A stretch of 41,727 bases of DNA from Luminiphilus syltensis NOR5-1B (GTDB lineage Bacteria; Pseudomonadota; Gammaproteobacteria; Pseudomonadales; Halieaceae). This document shows positions 9,046 to 18,268 of this stretch, one piece after another; the stretch's first letter is position 1, and each line of letters begins with the position of its first letter. Location of the stretch: NCBI RefSeq assembly GCF_000158175.1, contig NZ_DS999411.1, positions 1,484,702-1,526,428 of the forward strand, written 5' to 3'. A program made the translations under genes and the position numbers. The notes beneath the pieces were generated by a model. It saw only the letters and a list, made by a program, of their open reading frames with translations. It was not told where the DNA came from and searched no databases.

Positions 9046-9129
9046 CTCTGGAGGCCAATAACTGCTGGTCTGGAAAAGTTAACTTGTCTGAACCGAAAAA
9101 AGCCAAGCTTCCTTGGTGCGACTTCGATA

Positions 9130-10623
9130 TTACTCACACTTTACGATTCCGTTATCGTAATCGAGTCGGCTCAGTTCATTTGTTTCTGGCGATCGCAGCC
9201 CAAACAACAGCCGAGTTCTTGCCTCAATGCTGCCTAGGAGGGCATTGCCAAGCGCCAATGCAGAGCTGGCGGCTTTATCAGAGTATTCAGTGAGATACTT
9301 AAGTGCCAATTCCTCGTGTCCGCTGTCGAAAAGAGCATTTGAAGTCTGTTCCACAGAGACCGTATCTGCGATGAGCTGATCTTCAAATGCAGTGAGTGCC
9401 TCAGTCACTTCCGGAAGGAATTTTTCAGGGTGGTCACAAGTAAAGTACATGAGGCGTTTGAAGGAGCGCCCGGCAAATTCCGTTGCTTCCTGAATTTGCC
9501 AATCGGGCGTTACAAATCGAGTGGCTTCGCCTTTGGTCAGATATCGATGCTTACCAAACTCCATGGGAATGCTCTGAACGCCAATTCGGTAGGGAACGAA
9601 GGGAGTGGTTATCGACCCAGTCGCCGCCACCCAAAGGGTTCGATTCTCTGGTCGCACGCCCGCACGAAGATGCGCAACCTGACCGTAACCTGTTGTGTCT
9701 TTTGAGAGGCGCGGATCGCGTACCGCATCTAACATTTGCCTTAGACTGATTGGGGCGGACTGCCTAAGTTCCTGCTCCAACTCGTCCCTCGGATATTGTG
9801 CAAAATCCTCTCCGTAGACCGCCGTTACATTGAATGGCTCTCCCGCATCAGGATCGAACCAGCCTTGCTCAACGGCGAATTCAATGAAATTTTGAGATCC
9901 CATGTAGTTGGGGTCTTCTTGAAAGTTCAGTGGGATGTTTCCTATGTCACCGGGGTATGAAACGCGGATTTCATCTGGCCCAAGTCGTTGTGCGATCCAT
10001 AATCCCTTCCCCCCTGCAAAATTAATCAGGACCCAGCCTTCATTTTCATCTGCAAACATGTGGGAATTGCCGCCATACGTTGAGTACCCATACTCATCAA
10101 TCAGCTTACCCACGATCTCAACTGCCTCGCGAGCGGAGCGGGCGCGCTCCATCGCAATGCGAGACAAATCGCTGTAGCTCGGCCCTGTCTGGGGGTTTGG
10201 CGTCATCGCAATGAGCTCTGGGCGTGAAGGCGACCAGACGTCACGACCAGCAACGTTGTTTTCGTTCAATCCTCCATTGGTTATGGGAGGAGGAAAGCCC
10301 TCATAGTCCGAATAATTCATCGTGAGGTAGCGAAAGGTCCGCAACGCTTGAGGAATCTGAATATATTTCCCCGGCATATTTGCGGTCTCGTCGACCCCAA
10401 CCTTTATTGTGGTACCCGCCGGAAAGCGATCGGCCGGAACAACCTCAAGCCAGTGACTCGATACCTCGTCTCCCGATCCGCCTATAAGCACACTGCCATC
10501 ATCTGTAAGGTTTTTGCCGACATAGATCGCATAGCTCGCGTGCGAAATGGTAGGAGTTAGTGTTAGTAGTGCTAAAAACACGACGACAACGGCAGATTTG
10601 TGCGCTAACTTTTTGCTCGCCAT
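9130..10623 (-). CDS. Secreted C69-family (Ntn) dipeptidase homologue lacking the usual Cys
   Basis: 497 residues from ATG 10623, chosen because AAGAAGGG lies 8 nt upstream; a longer frame reaches 10692 without such a site. Signal peptide at residues 1-29 (AVVVVFLALLTLTPTISHA). The body resembles peptidase family C69/PF03577: YVGKNLTDDGSVLIGGSGDEVSSHW, then GGNSHMFADENEGWVLINFAGGKGLWIAQRL and the conserved GDIGNIPL and GYGQVAHLR regions. In that family the mature protein starts with a catalytic Cys; here the first residue after the predicted cleavage site is Ser30 (A-S-Y-A-I-Y). It may be inactive, use Ser as nucleophile, or form a binding subgroup. The gene ends 36 bp from IS copy B; no operon partner is evident. 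Confidence 0.8.
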   Translation of the reverse strand: MASKKLAHKSAVVVVFLALLTLTPTISHASYAIYVGKNLTDDGSVLIGGSGDEVSSHWLEVVPADRFPAGTTIKVGVDETANMPGKYIQIPQALRTFRYLTMNYSDYEGFPPPITNGGLNENNVAGRDVWSPSRPELIAMTPNPQTGPSYSDLSRIAMERARSAREAVEIVGKLIDEYGYSTYGGNSHMFADENEGWVLINFAGGKGLWIAQRLGPDEIRVSYPGDIGNIPLNFQEDPNYMGSQNFIEFAVEQGWFDPDAGEPFNVTAVYGEDFAQYPRDELEQELRQSAPISLRQMLDAVRDPRLSKDTTGYGQVAHLRAGVRPENRTLWVAATGSITTPFVPYRIGVQSIPMEFGKHRYLTKGEATRFVTPDWQIQEATEFAGRSFKRLMYFTCDHPEKFLPEVTEALTAFEDQLIADTVSVEQTSNALFDSGHEELALKYLTEYSDKAASSALALGNALLGSIEARTRLLFGLRSPETNELSRLDYDNGIVKCE

Positions 10624-10857
10624 TTTTGTAACCCTTCTTAATGATCGATAGTTAATGAACAACGGCTTAGGTTCATGAAGCCGTGCGATCAAATATTTAT
10701 TACAGCTTGACCGTCTCTTGCGTAACGCCGCACAAAGGACACTTTTTACCGCAACGAACCCGGCACATTGTGCCGCAGTAAAGGCTAGCGAAGAGCCGGT
10801 GGATGACCCTGAAAACGCCAGGCTGGTAGCAACACCGTGTCTTAGCGCTTCGCAAAT

Positions 10858-12735
10858 TTAGCCGAGGACTTCATTCACCGAACGTAAAGCGGCATCAATC
10901 GCAGCGTGAACGTAGGCATAAGCTTCCGAGTCGGAATTGGCGATACTGATTCGACCAATAGGTCTCCGGCCAATTTCGTGGGGTGCCTGCCCTGGCTCCC
11001 ACTTGGGATCGTGTAGATCCAGATACTCATAGGCGTAACCATGCGACCAGCGATTGACTGTTATCGCCGCAATGTCGGTGTTGGCGTTAAAGCCGAATTG
11101 GCCGAACATCCCATCGAGTTGAGCGCGTATTTCTGACTCGTAGTCGGAGAACGGTGTGGCGAGAATCCGATGCCTGCCGAGCCGGTAAAGCTCTCTCGCC
11201 GACTGCCCCGGATCTCCCTCGGGTGTTGGCACATGACCCATAAAACACACCATAGGTTCTTCCTGGTCGTCGGGTGGCTGGTAATCGCCGAGCGTCACCG
11301 GAGGGGCGTGGGATACAAGCTCGAAGAAACTACCGGGGCACTGGTAAACGGAGGCACCGCCCTGCCTGATGGCAGCGCCTGACTTCAGCAAAACGTTGGC
11401 CCAAATGAAGGGCGCCTTCACGCCGTAGGTGAGATTCCCCTTTTGCACTTCGGGTAGTTCGGGGCACAGGTGGGGAATCATTCCGTTGTAACCCGCTAGA
11501 ATACAACGCCTGCCTCGCACTGTATAAGCCTTGCCCTCCGTTACGTACGAGACATCCACCACGTCCCCATCGACATTGACAGCATGTACAGCGGTGCTGT
11601 TCAGGCGAATACGCACAAGGGACGTGTCGGCATCAAGTTGCGAGTAGTCGAATTTCGCCGCGGCAATATCGGTCATGGAATCACCCGATGCGATGGAGGG
11701 GATCAGTTTTCTTACCAGCAATCGGGCGACTGAGGCATTGCCATCAGGAAACATTGGGTTGCGGGCGGCGTTTTCGCTCTCGGGATCATCGGGCGCTACC
11801 ATCGAGTCAGGCAGCCCCACCGAATAAAGCCCGGGTGCTCCCAGCTTCAGTGCTTCGCTGACGGACACTGCCTCGATACCGACGCCAAAAATAGCTCGAA
11901 TGATCGGTTCATAAAGCCTGGCGCCCAGTGGCGATAGTCCAACCTTTTCCGTAAGAAATTGAGCGTAGCTCGTCTGATGCAGATAATGGTCCAACTCCGC
12001 TATATCCAGACCGGGAAGAAAATTTGAGTCCCCCGAGATTAAACTGACCAGCGCCGGTTTGTCGCTGGCGGGAATATTCAGGGATTCAATCGCCGCGGTG
12101 ACATCACCTTCGTCCAATAGTGCTTTTGCCCAGGCCTCGTTTATCAGCTGCGGTTTTCCGTACTGCGCCTCGCTGAGGTATAGGCCGTAGGGCGCGGTAC
12201 CATTACTGAGTAAATAGTTGTCAGGGCCTGCGTGCTGAAGCGCCTCAAAATCAATACCAATCTCCTCCAGCAGTCCATGAGCGGCCTCACTCATTGCGGC
12301 CTCTTCAAGATTGATACTGCCACCAAAGCTCAGGAGCATTCGCCCCTTGATATGAAACTCGTTGCGCTTGGCGTGACCGCCGAAATCATCGTGATTGTCG
12401 AGCACCAGGATTTTCGCACCGGTCCCCGCTCGCTTTCCGTAAGCGTACGCGGCAGCGAGGCCGCTGATACCGGCGCCAACAACCACGAGATCGAATTCCT
12501 CGTCGATGCGCTGGTAGGCTACTGGGCGCTTGCCTTCTCTCGCCAGCGCATGCGCGACTTCATAGGAACCATCATGGCTGCCGCGCATACCGGTGAGTAT
12601 CGGCGGGTAGTATGCGGCGGTGCCCGGTCTTACTGTTGAAGTTTGTGCCCGTGATGCAAAAGGGGCGAGCGCGGCACCGGCTACTGACAGCGCGATGCCG
12701 TCGAGGAAGTCACGTCTCGTTATTTTATTACTCAT
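10858..12735 (-). CDS. Tat-exported FAD-dependent oxidoreductase, spermidine-dehydrogenase-like
   Basis: 625 residues. Twin-arginine signal RRDFLDG at residues 7-13, followed by a hydrophobic stretch ending near residue 30. FAD-binding Rossmann motif VVVGAGISGLAAAYAYG at 84-100, followed by LVLDNHDDFGGHAKRNEF (acidic end of beta-2 plus the GGH loop). The C-terminal end (RISIANSDSEAYAYVHAAIDAALRSV) is the usual second FAD contact. The overall look, including the RRDFLDG start and the early QRIDEEFDLVVVGAG, resembles Pseudomonas spermidine dehydrogenase SpdH; substrate assignment is tentative, and a general amine oxidase-like flavoprotein is the alternative. Start ATG 12735 has GAGGAG 9 nt upstream. 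It acts in the periplasm if Tat export is correct. Probably monocistronic; 234 bp separate it from the next gene. Confidence 0.8.
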   Translation of the reverse strand: MSNKITRRDFLDGIALSVAGAALAPFASRAQTSTVRPGTAAYYPPILTGMRGSHDGSYEVAHALAREGKRPVAYQRIDEEFDLVVVGAGISGLAAAYAYGKRAGTGAKILVLDNHDDFGGHAKRNEFHIKGRMLLSFGGSINLEEAAMSEAAHGLLEEIGIDFEALQHAGPDNYLLSNGTAPYGLYLSEAQYGKPQLINEAWAKALLDEGDVTAAIESLNIPASDKPALVSLISGDSNFLPGLDIAELDHYLHQTSYAQFLTEKVGLSPLGARLYEPIIRAIFGVGIEAVSVSEALKLGAPGLYSVGLPDSMVAPDDPESENAARNPMFPDGNASVARLLVRKLIPSIASGDSMTDIAAAKFDYSQLDADTSLVRIRLNSTAVHAVNVDGDVVDVSYVTEGKAYTVRGRRCILAGYNGMIPHLCPELPEVQKGNLTYGVKAPFIWANVLLKSGAAIRQGGASVYQCPGSFFELVSHAPPVTLGDYQPPDDQEEPMVCFMGHVPTPEGDPGQSARELYRLGRHRILATPFSDYESEIRAQLDGMFGQFGFNANTDIAAITVNRWSHGYAYEYLDLHDPKWEPGQAPHEIGRRPIGRISIANSDSEAYAYVHAAIDAALRSVNEVLG

Positions 12736-13071
12736 TGATGATTACTCCTCTGCGCCTACTCAGGCGTTTTTCCACAACAATCAATTCGCGATAGAACGGT
12801 ATGTGCCAGCTTTTGGTGCTGCCCCAACGCTCCATGAAGCGATTAAACCTGAAATATCGAGATTGCAATCAAGAACCGAAGCAGCGCACTGAGGCCTGCG
12901 TCTATATCGATATCTTACAGTGTTGCCCGGCCTCTATGAGGTTTGCTCACCTTTTATCAGTTAATGCTTGCGCAGAGGGGTTCGGCGAGTCTCTTGCATT
13001 TCGATGTGTCGACTAAATGTCCTTCGCGTAGTGCTTTATGTTCAACCGTTCTTCTTTTCTTGCTTTAGCAA
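12736..13071. other. Intergenic, 336 bp, no gene seen
   Basis: This lies between the flavoprotein start and the integrase remnant. I see only the ribosome-binding site of the flavoprotein gene (GAGGAG near 12750) and no convincing reading frame, terminator or repeat. Confidence 0.4.
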
Positions 13072-14352
13072 CTATTCCTTTATTGGAGCGCTACTCCCAA
13101 TAAGCTTATATGTTTCCGTGCCGCGAAGCTGCTTTCTCGCATTTAGTACTTTTAAGTGGCTGCAGTGTTTTTCAATCATTATGACGCTTGTCCCCATTTG
13201 TACAGCCAATGTATGCACAGGCACTTTGTCGTATGTCAGAGCAAATGTCGCATATGTGTGTCGTAAGCTGTATAGCACACGCTTTTGGTTTGTAATCGGA
13301 AAAATTCGTAATTCCATAAATTAAAGTAGCGAATCGAATAGCTTTGCAAATGACGTTGGTTCGATACCAGTCTTGGTTCGAATTACATAATGTTCATTGT
13401 CCGCGCGAATCACGTGCGACAAGGGGTGTAGAACACGACCTTTTCCAGAAAAGTTCCTACGAGCGATGCGTGTCAAAGCTTTGATACTTCGTTTGTTCGC
13501 TATGATTGTCCGCCTCCCCGTTTTCCCGCTAACGTTTATTTCGAGGTGCGCATTGATGTCGTGTTGTTGTTTTTGCGCATTGTCATATTCGTCGCTGCTA
13601 AGAGCGTCTACACCTTCTTCGCCTAGCTCGGCGGCTGTATATGCATCACTAGTTTTTTCGGTTTCTGGTGCTATGTGGTACTTAATCTGATTCCATTTAA
13701 GCTGCATTAGCTCGACACCTGGTCTTGCGCCTGTGTCTAGCAGTAACTCGATATAATCCCCTAGCAGCTGTCGTAGCTCGAGGCTTTTCTCTTTCGTAGC
13801 CGCAGCGATCCATTCCTCTATCCCTTCGAGTAAGAGGTTGATTTCTTCCAATGAAAAGTCTGGTCGCCTTTTCCTTGTTACACCAACAGCTTTCAGTGGA
13901 GGTCGATTTGAGCTCGTCAAAAAGCCCCTTATCACGGCTTCGTCAAAAACTTTATTCAGAGCGGCGTTATGAGAGGCGATAGTGCTGCGAGTAGGTGCTT
14001 TTTGCATGATTGCCGCACGTTTCGCGTTAAGCTCTTGAAGTGCTTGTTCGTCGATACTCGTGATCTTTTGGTGTTTGAAGGTCGGTATTAGATATAGGTT
14101 GATTGCTTGTATGTACTCCGAGTAACTGTTTTTGCCGTTCCCTAGTGCGATCTCATCGTTCATGCGCTTGATGGCGAGTTTCGCGATATCGCTAAAGCGC
14201 CGTGTGATAGTCGGGAGGTTATCGCGCTGCCGTATCTTCGCCTCGAGGTATAACTCCTTCGCACTTTCAATGGCTTCATCACGATTGCGTTTCTTCGTAG
14301 AGACTCGCTGCCATGTGCCGTCAATGCCGTACCTGCATTGCCAAATTGTGCT
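13072..14352 (-). pseudogene. Tyrosine recombinase/integrase, inactivated
   Basis: The minus-strand frame runs from about 14350 (IWQCRYGIDGTWQRVSTKKR..., an N-terminal arm-binding-like region) through a core-binding region (YSEYIQAINLYLIPTFKHQKI) and the catalytic domain with GARPG (first Arg) and LRHTYAT (second HxxR-type motif). Three defects are visible. The 5' end is cut by dispersed repeat R copy 2. An in-frame TAA (13321-13323) sits between FDSLL and FMELRIF, with the frame unchanged on either side. The expected catalytic Tyr motif HYSHL reads HCSHL, so the nucleophile is Cys. Known relatives are integrases of genomic islands and prophages. An independent reading of the two halves as functional proteins is unlikely. 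Confidence 0.85.
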
Positions 14353-14443
14353 GGCTCTCCATCATTAAAAGGGACACCGGCATTCATTAAACTGAATTTG
14401 CGAAGTTCGTTTAATGGAGAGAACACCCGATGTCCCACGCAGG
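14353..14443 (+). repeat. Dispersed repeat R, copy 2
   Basis: Full-length copy of about 91 bp: GGCTCTCCATC start, GGGACACCGGCATTCAT block, GAATTTGCGAAG block, CGTTTAATGGA block, and GATGTCCCACGCAGG at the end. It lies exactly where the integrase remnant loses its 5' end and about 140 bp 3' of the glycine-rich secreted protein gene. Confidence 0.7.
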
Positions 14444-14583
14444 TTTGACACGGTACCTTCCCGAACTGGAGGTTGACCCCTAAACGCTGGCAAGCAACAG
14501 ATCGGCTATCTCATCAGGCGCCCAGATAGCCCCTTTGACGCCCTTCGCGGACCATGGGGTATCCGCCAGCCAGGCGCCAGAAG

Positions 14584-16422
14584 TCAGCGAAAAACATTCC
14601 GTTGCCTACGAAAACGAAACGCCAGTAAAAGCATTGACATTGCCAAAATCATGTACGCCCACACAGGGAGTGCTGGAATCGGTGTGGAAAAGGGGACTAC
14701 TGCCGTCACCGGATCCGTAATTGAGTCATTGACGATTCCGTCCGAGTCCAGGGGGCCGCCATCTTCGATGGAGTAGGTGATCGTATCGCCACTGACAACA
14801 GCACCCGGTATCGCGGTCCATACACCCGCCGCACTTCGCTTGTAGGCAACGCTTCCCGCTGGCAACGGATTTCCAAATTTCGCTGAGATCTGTACCGGGC
14901 TACCGCACCCATCAATTTGGAAGGCGAGCTGCGTTGGGAATGGAACGCCAGGAGCACCAACGGTCGAGACTGCTGACCCAGTAACGGGACCATTGAATGC
15001 GCAAGTGCGGTCTACGCCACTCAATACAATTCCGACACCACTACCCCCGGCATCGCCATTATCCCCAATACCGTCGCCATCACTATCGACGCTTTCAACT
15101 GGATCTTCTGGGAACTCATCTACCGAATCAAAGACGCCATCACCATCAGAATCCGGATCTGGAGGAGAGGGAATAACTATTGGCGTTGGATCATTCTCGC
15201 CAGCTTCATCTGGGTTGCCATTTCCGTTCGGATCGGGGTCCACACCATCGTCAGAGGTGTCGTTGGTTGTGTTGGATGGGCCTTCGGCGCTGGCTTCCGC
15301 TTGATTGGAAAATGGTCCCGACAGGCCATTAGGTGAGAACTGTACCGTAAAAGAAACCTGCGCGAACGCACCAATTGCCAGGCTTGAAGACCCGGCCATC
15401 AAAAGATTAGTGTCGCCATCCCCATCAAAACCCGCATTGGTGGTCAAGGTTCCGGTCGCGATCGGACCAGACGACACGGTAAAGGTTGCAGGAGCGGGGA
15501 ATGTCGTGGAGAGAACATCGGCAACCTGCACATTGCTCAGCGCCACATCACCAAGATTTTCAACAATCAGGGTGATGTCTGTTTGATAAACCCCGCTTCC
15601 AACACTGCTTACCGCACCCGCTTGCTTGGCGAGCCCTATTACGGGTGAGGATGCCGAGGCGGTATAGGTGATCTGAATTTCGCCATTTCCTGCTCTGACG
15701 CCTGCAGTAGTGGAGCCATTGGCCAGACCCTGTATGTAGGACGATCCGCCGCCACCGCCACGACAGTTACCACTGCCGCCTCCGCCATACCAGCCGCCGC
15801 CGCCGCCATAGCCTTCACAGCCGCAACCGACGCCTGCTGTAGTACCTCCAAAACCAAAACCGCCTGCCACAATTGGGTTGTTCAAAGAGCGACAAGTACC
15901 ATTCGCACTAGCCGTTTGGGTTCCACCGCCACCTCCAGGGTTAAACGATAGTCTGGATCCATCTCCTCCAGTCAACCCACCGCCAACGCCTCCGATGACA
16001 TTTTGCCCATTCCACTCACCGCCGCCACCGCCGCCACCGGCTACAATTACACGGTCGCTAAGGGTATTGCCGGCAGTTCGCACATCAGACGCACCACCCC
16101 CACCGGCCCCAAGGCTATCGCCGGCCCCGCCCCCATTGAACCCGCCCTGCTCGCCAGAGGGCTGTCCACCAACATAAATATTTAGAACATCCCCCGGTGA
16201 AACGGAGAGATCACCCTTGGCATAGCCGCCAAGGTTGTCTGTAACAGGGTCACTCATACCTCCCTGGGCACCCCATGCCTCAATAGTGACGGAGGTAACA
16301 CCTGTAGGAACGACGAAGGTTTCTGCCGCTCCCGTATAAGTGTAAGTATCAGTGACGCCGAAAGCAGAACCAGCGCACAGCGCTAAACCTGTCAGGAAAT
16401 ATCTTGCCTTTGACATACCCAT
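14584..16422 (-). CDS. Secreted glycine-rich, DUF11, choice-of-anchor U protein with IPTL-like tail
   Basis: About 612 residues from ATG 16422 (GGAG 7 nt upstream; a GTG directly before it is possible). Signal peptide within residues 1-23. About 24-255 is a glycine-rich domain (FVVPTGVTSVTIEAWGAQGG opening, then many GGGG runs with scattered Cys), of the type seen in bacterial Gly_rich proteins. About 262-390 is a DUF11-like unit (LIVENLGDVALSNVQVADVL). About 415-465 holds acidic DSDGDG repeats that probably bind calcium. About 468-575 is a choice-of-anchor U-type domain (CAFNGPV ... YSIEDGGPLDSDG). The end, PIPALPVWAYMILAMSMLLLAF plus RFRRQRN, is an IPTL-like sorting tail. A shared architecture with the proteins at 3943 and 32294 points to a surface-protein family sorted by a common enzyme. 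Confidence 0.85.
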   Translation of the reverse strand: MGMSKARYFLTGLALCAGSAFGVTDTYTYTGAAETFVVPTGVTSVTIEAWGAQGGMSDPVTDNLGGYAKGDLSVSPGDVLNIYVGGQPSGEQGGFNGGGAGDSLGAGGGGASDVRTAGNTLSDRVIVAGGGGGGGEWNGQNVIGGVGGGLTGGDGSRLSFNPGGGGGTQTASANGTCRSLNNPIVAGGFGFGGTTAGVGCGCEGYGGGGGWYGGGGSGNCRGGGGGSSYIQGLANGSTTAGVRAGNGEIQITYTASASSPVIGLAKQAGAVSSVGSGVYQTDITLIVENLGDVALSNVQVADVLSTTFPAPATFTVSSGPIATGTLTTNAGFDGDGDTNLLMAGSSSLAIGAFAQVSFTVQFSPNGLSGPFSNQAEASAEGPSNTTNDTSDDGVDPDPNGNGNPDEAGENDPTPIVIPSPPDPDSDGDGVFDSVDEFPEDPVESVDSDGDGIGDNGDAGGSGVGIVLSGVDRTCAFNGPVTGSAVSTVGAPGVPFPTQLAFQIDGCGSPVQISAKFGNPLPAGSVAYKRSAAGVWTAIPGAVVSGDTITYSIEDGGPLDSDGIVNDSITDPVTAVVPFSTPIPALPVWAYMILAMSMLLLAFRFRRQRNVFR

Positions 16423-16497
16423 CACTTGACTCCGCCCAACGTTATTTCATTTCTGAGTAGCGAAGCAGGTTGTCACACCACTTGTCAACGACTGGCC

Positions 16498-16588
16498 GGC
16501 TCTTCATCATAAACGGGGCACACTGGCAGCCATTGCACCGAATTTGCGAAGGTCGTTTAATGGATAGAACACCGATGTCCCACGCAGG
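16498..16588 (+). repeat. Dispersed repeat R, copy 3
   Basis: Same order of blocks as copy 2, with the middle block diverged (CACTGGCAGCCATTGCACC) but GAATTTGCGAAG, CGTTTAATGGATAGAAC and GATGTCCCACGCAGG well kept. It lies between two secreted-protein genes, 3' of the one that starts at 17906. Confidence 0.7.
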
Positions 16589-16656
16589 CACCCACCGACC
16601 CGCAGTCGGCTGTTAAAACCTATGTGGCAGGAAGGGACACAGCGCTCCCCTGAAAA

Positions 16657-16691
16657 GAAAAAGCCCAACAGGGTCACTGCTGGGCTCTCGG
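16657..16691 (-). terminator. Rho-independent terminator of the 16707-17906 gene
   Basis: On the minus strand GCCCAGCAG pairs with CTGTTGGGC around a short loop and is followed by TTTTTCTTTT. It lies just 3' of the stop codon at 16707. Confidence 0.8.
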
Positions 16692-16706
16692 ATTCTGCCG
16701 GTGCCG

Positions 16707-17906
16707 TTACGCCTTAAGTTGGCGTATTCCGAACAGACCCAGCAGGCCGCCTAGGGCCAGTAGGCCGAAGAAGGGCATACTGGGGACTGGCGTTGCAGTC
16801 CAAGTGACCGATACAAATAAATCTGGGTTGAAGGTTGCACGGAATTCCACCTCCTGAGCGACGCTACTGGCCACGGTGAATAGGGCTTCGCCACTAGCAT
16901 CAGTGTCAGTTGGACTTGTGGTGATACTGACTAGGGAGGCGTCTATGGACGCATTCTCAACGGCCAGTGTGACGGGGAGTCCAGACACTGGATCTCCAGC
17001 GGTGTCCCGAACGGCTACGGTCAGTGCTGCCTCACTACCGGCGACTACTGATGACGTACTCGCCGTGAAGGTAGAGAGGGCCTCAGATACTTCTACCACT
17101 GTGATGGTGACCGTGGTTGTAGCACTGCCACTCGTGGCACCTGTGCCGGTAATGATGTGGTCAGTGGACGCCTGGGTGGCGGTTGGTGTGCCGGATATGA
17201 CACCGGTGGTGGTGTCGAGTGACAAGCCAGCAGGTAATGCTGGACTCACTGCGTAGGTGACATCGCCGGCGAAGTTAGTGGCCGTCAAAGTGGTCGAGGC
17301 TGTGATGGCGGTACCCACGATGCCGTTGATGGTTTGCGTTGTCGGTGCCGCTACCGGCGCGGCAGGTCTCGACCAGTTAGCTGCTAGAACATTGTTGGCA
17401 GCATTCGTCATACCTGCTCGGTCGCCGTCTAAATTGTAATAAACTGGATTGTCGCCATTAATAAAAAAAGCTCCCGGAGTAGCCGGATCATTGGTTGACG
17501 CTACCGTGGAAAATCCAGGAACGGCAAGACCGCCAGGATCGACATCTTGCAGCTCGGGCAACGCCGTCAAAACGCCCCCTGCGTCGGTCACAAACGATCC
17601 GGTAGGGGAATTACTGAACACTACAGGAGAATATACTGTGGTGATGACGTTTGGTGCGTCATTCATGATGAAAGAAATGGCCACTACTTCAGCAGGTGTC
17701 CAAGTTTGGGAAATTGCCGTGGTTCCGCCGTTATCCAGGACAATTGAGATCGTAAACTGTTCGCCCTGATTAAAGGGACCCACCGACTCCGACCCTAAGA
17801 TAGTGCTTGTATATGTCGTTGTAAACGGCGCTGCGAGAACGAAGCTTGAGAGGGTCATAAAACCCAATAAAAATACGAGCTTGCTTAAGGTTCTACGACT
17901 GGCCAT
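16707..17906 (-). CDS. Secreted Ig-like/Big-1-type protein with PEP-CTERM-like tail
   Basis: 399 residues from ATG 17906, preferred because GGAG lies 9 nt upstream; the frame is open to 17939. Signal peptide at about 1-25 (LVFLLGFMTLSSFVLA). Residues about 26-185 are an unassigned beta-rich domain with a WSRP end. About 190-270 is a putative Ig (He_PIG) unit (AVSPALPAGLSLDTTTGVISGTPT). About 280-370 is a Big_1/invasin-like unit (FTASTSSVVAGSEAALTVAVRDTAGDPVSG). The end is VPSMPFFGLLALGGLLGLFGIRQLKA, which I read as a sorting signal: a Pro-containing motif, a hydrophobic helix and a basic end. It differs from the IPALPVW tails of the neighbours and may be served by a different sorting enzyme. 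It has its own terminator at 16657-16691. Confidence 0.8.
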   Translation of the reverse strand: MASRRTLSKLVFLLGFMTLSSFVLAAPFTTTYTSTILGSESVGPFNQGEQFTISIVLDNGGTTAISQTWTPAEVVAISFIMNDAPNVITTVYSPVVFSNSPTGSFVTDAGGVLTALPELQDVDPGGLAVPGFSTVASTNDPATPGAFFINGDNPVYYNLDGDRAGMTNAANNVLAANWSRPAAPVAAPTTQTINGIVGTAITASTTLTATNFAGDVTYAVSPALPAGLSLDTTTGVISGTPTATQASTDHIITGTGATSGSATTTVTITVVEVSEALSTFTASTSSVVAGSEAALTVAVRDTAGDPVSGLPVTLAVENASIDASLVSITTSPTDTDASGEALFTVASSVAQEVEFRATFNPDLFVSVTWTATPVPSMPFFGLLALGGLLGLFGIRQLKA

Positions 17907-18019
17907 CGACTGCATCTCCAAAAAATTTGATGCTAGCATACAAGCCGCTGTTCGCTAGCGCTTTCGCCCTGGTTTGTCGAGATTTCTAGCCTACTCCTAG
18001 AGCAGCCAGCGATTGCCCC

Positions 18020-18076
18020 GGTACTGACAGGTTAACCCACTGAAATGAGATCATTCGGTGATGAATGCTCATAAAC
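18020..18076 (+). repeat. Left-end remnant of an older IS6-family copy (locus C)
   Basis: 57 bp: left inverted repeat GGTACTGACAGGTTAAC, leader, ATG at 18061 and codons M-N-A-H-K. It is cut exactly where the left end of copy C starts. It has the same length and cut position as the remnant at 3282-3338 but a diverged sequence. Confidence 0.75.
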
Positions 18077-18268
18077 GATACTGGCAAGTCAACTGACCCT
18101 GTTCGGTAGACTCCGCGCATGGATACTTATAAACGCCACCGATTTCCACCCGAAATTATCAGTTATGCAGTTTGGCTCTACTACCGCTTCAATCTAAGCC
18201 ACCGGGATATTGAAGATCTCTTGGCTGAGCGCGGCATCACTGTCAGCCGCGAAGCGATTCGCCTTTGG

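Larger units (their letters stand above)
8297..9094 (+). mobile_element. IS6-family insertion sequence, copy B (798 bp)
   Basis: Left end GATACTGCCAAGTAAAG; the right end reads ACAAGTTAAC in reverse complement, ending GAACC at 9094. Its 798 bp equal the 775 bp of intact copy D plus one 23-bp insert. I see no 8-bp target duplication around it. The right inverted repeat resembles the older left end at 8189 more than its own left end, so this may be a chimera. Confidence 0.85.

Noticed and set aside
14993-17769. Plus-strand frames opposite the two secreted proteins
   Set aside because: They are antisense to proteins with signal peptides, recognisable domains and sorting tails.
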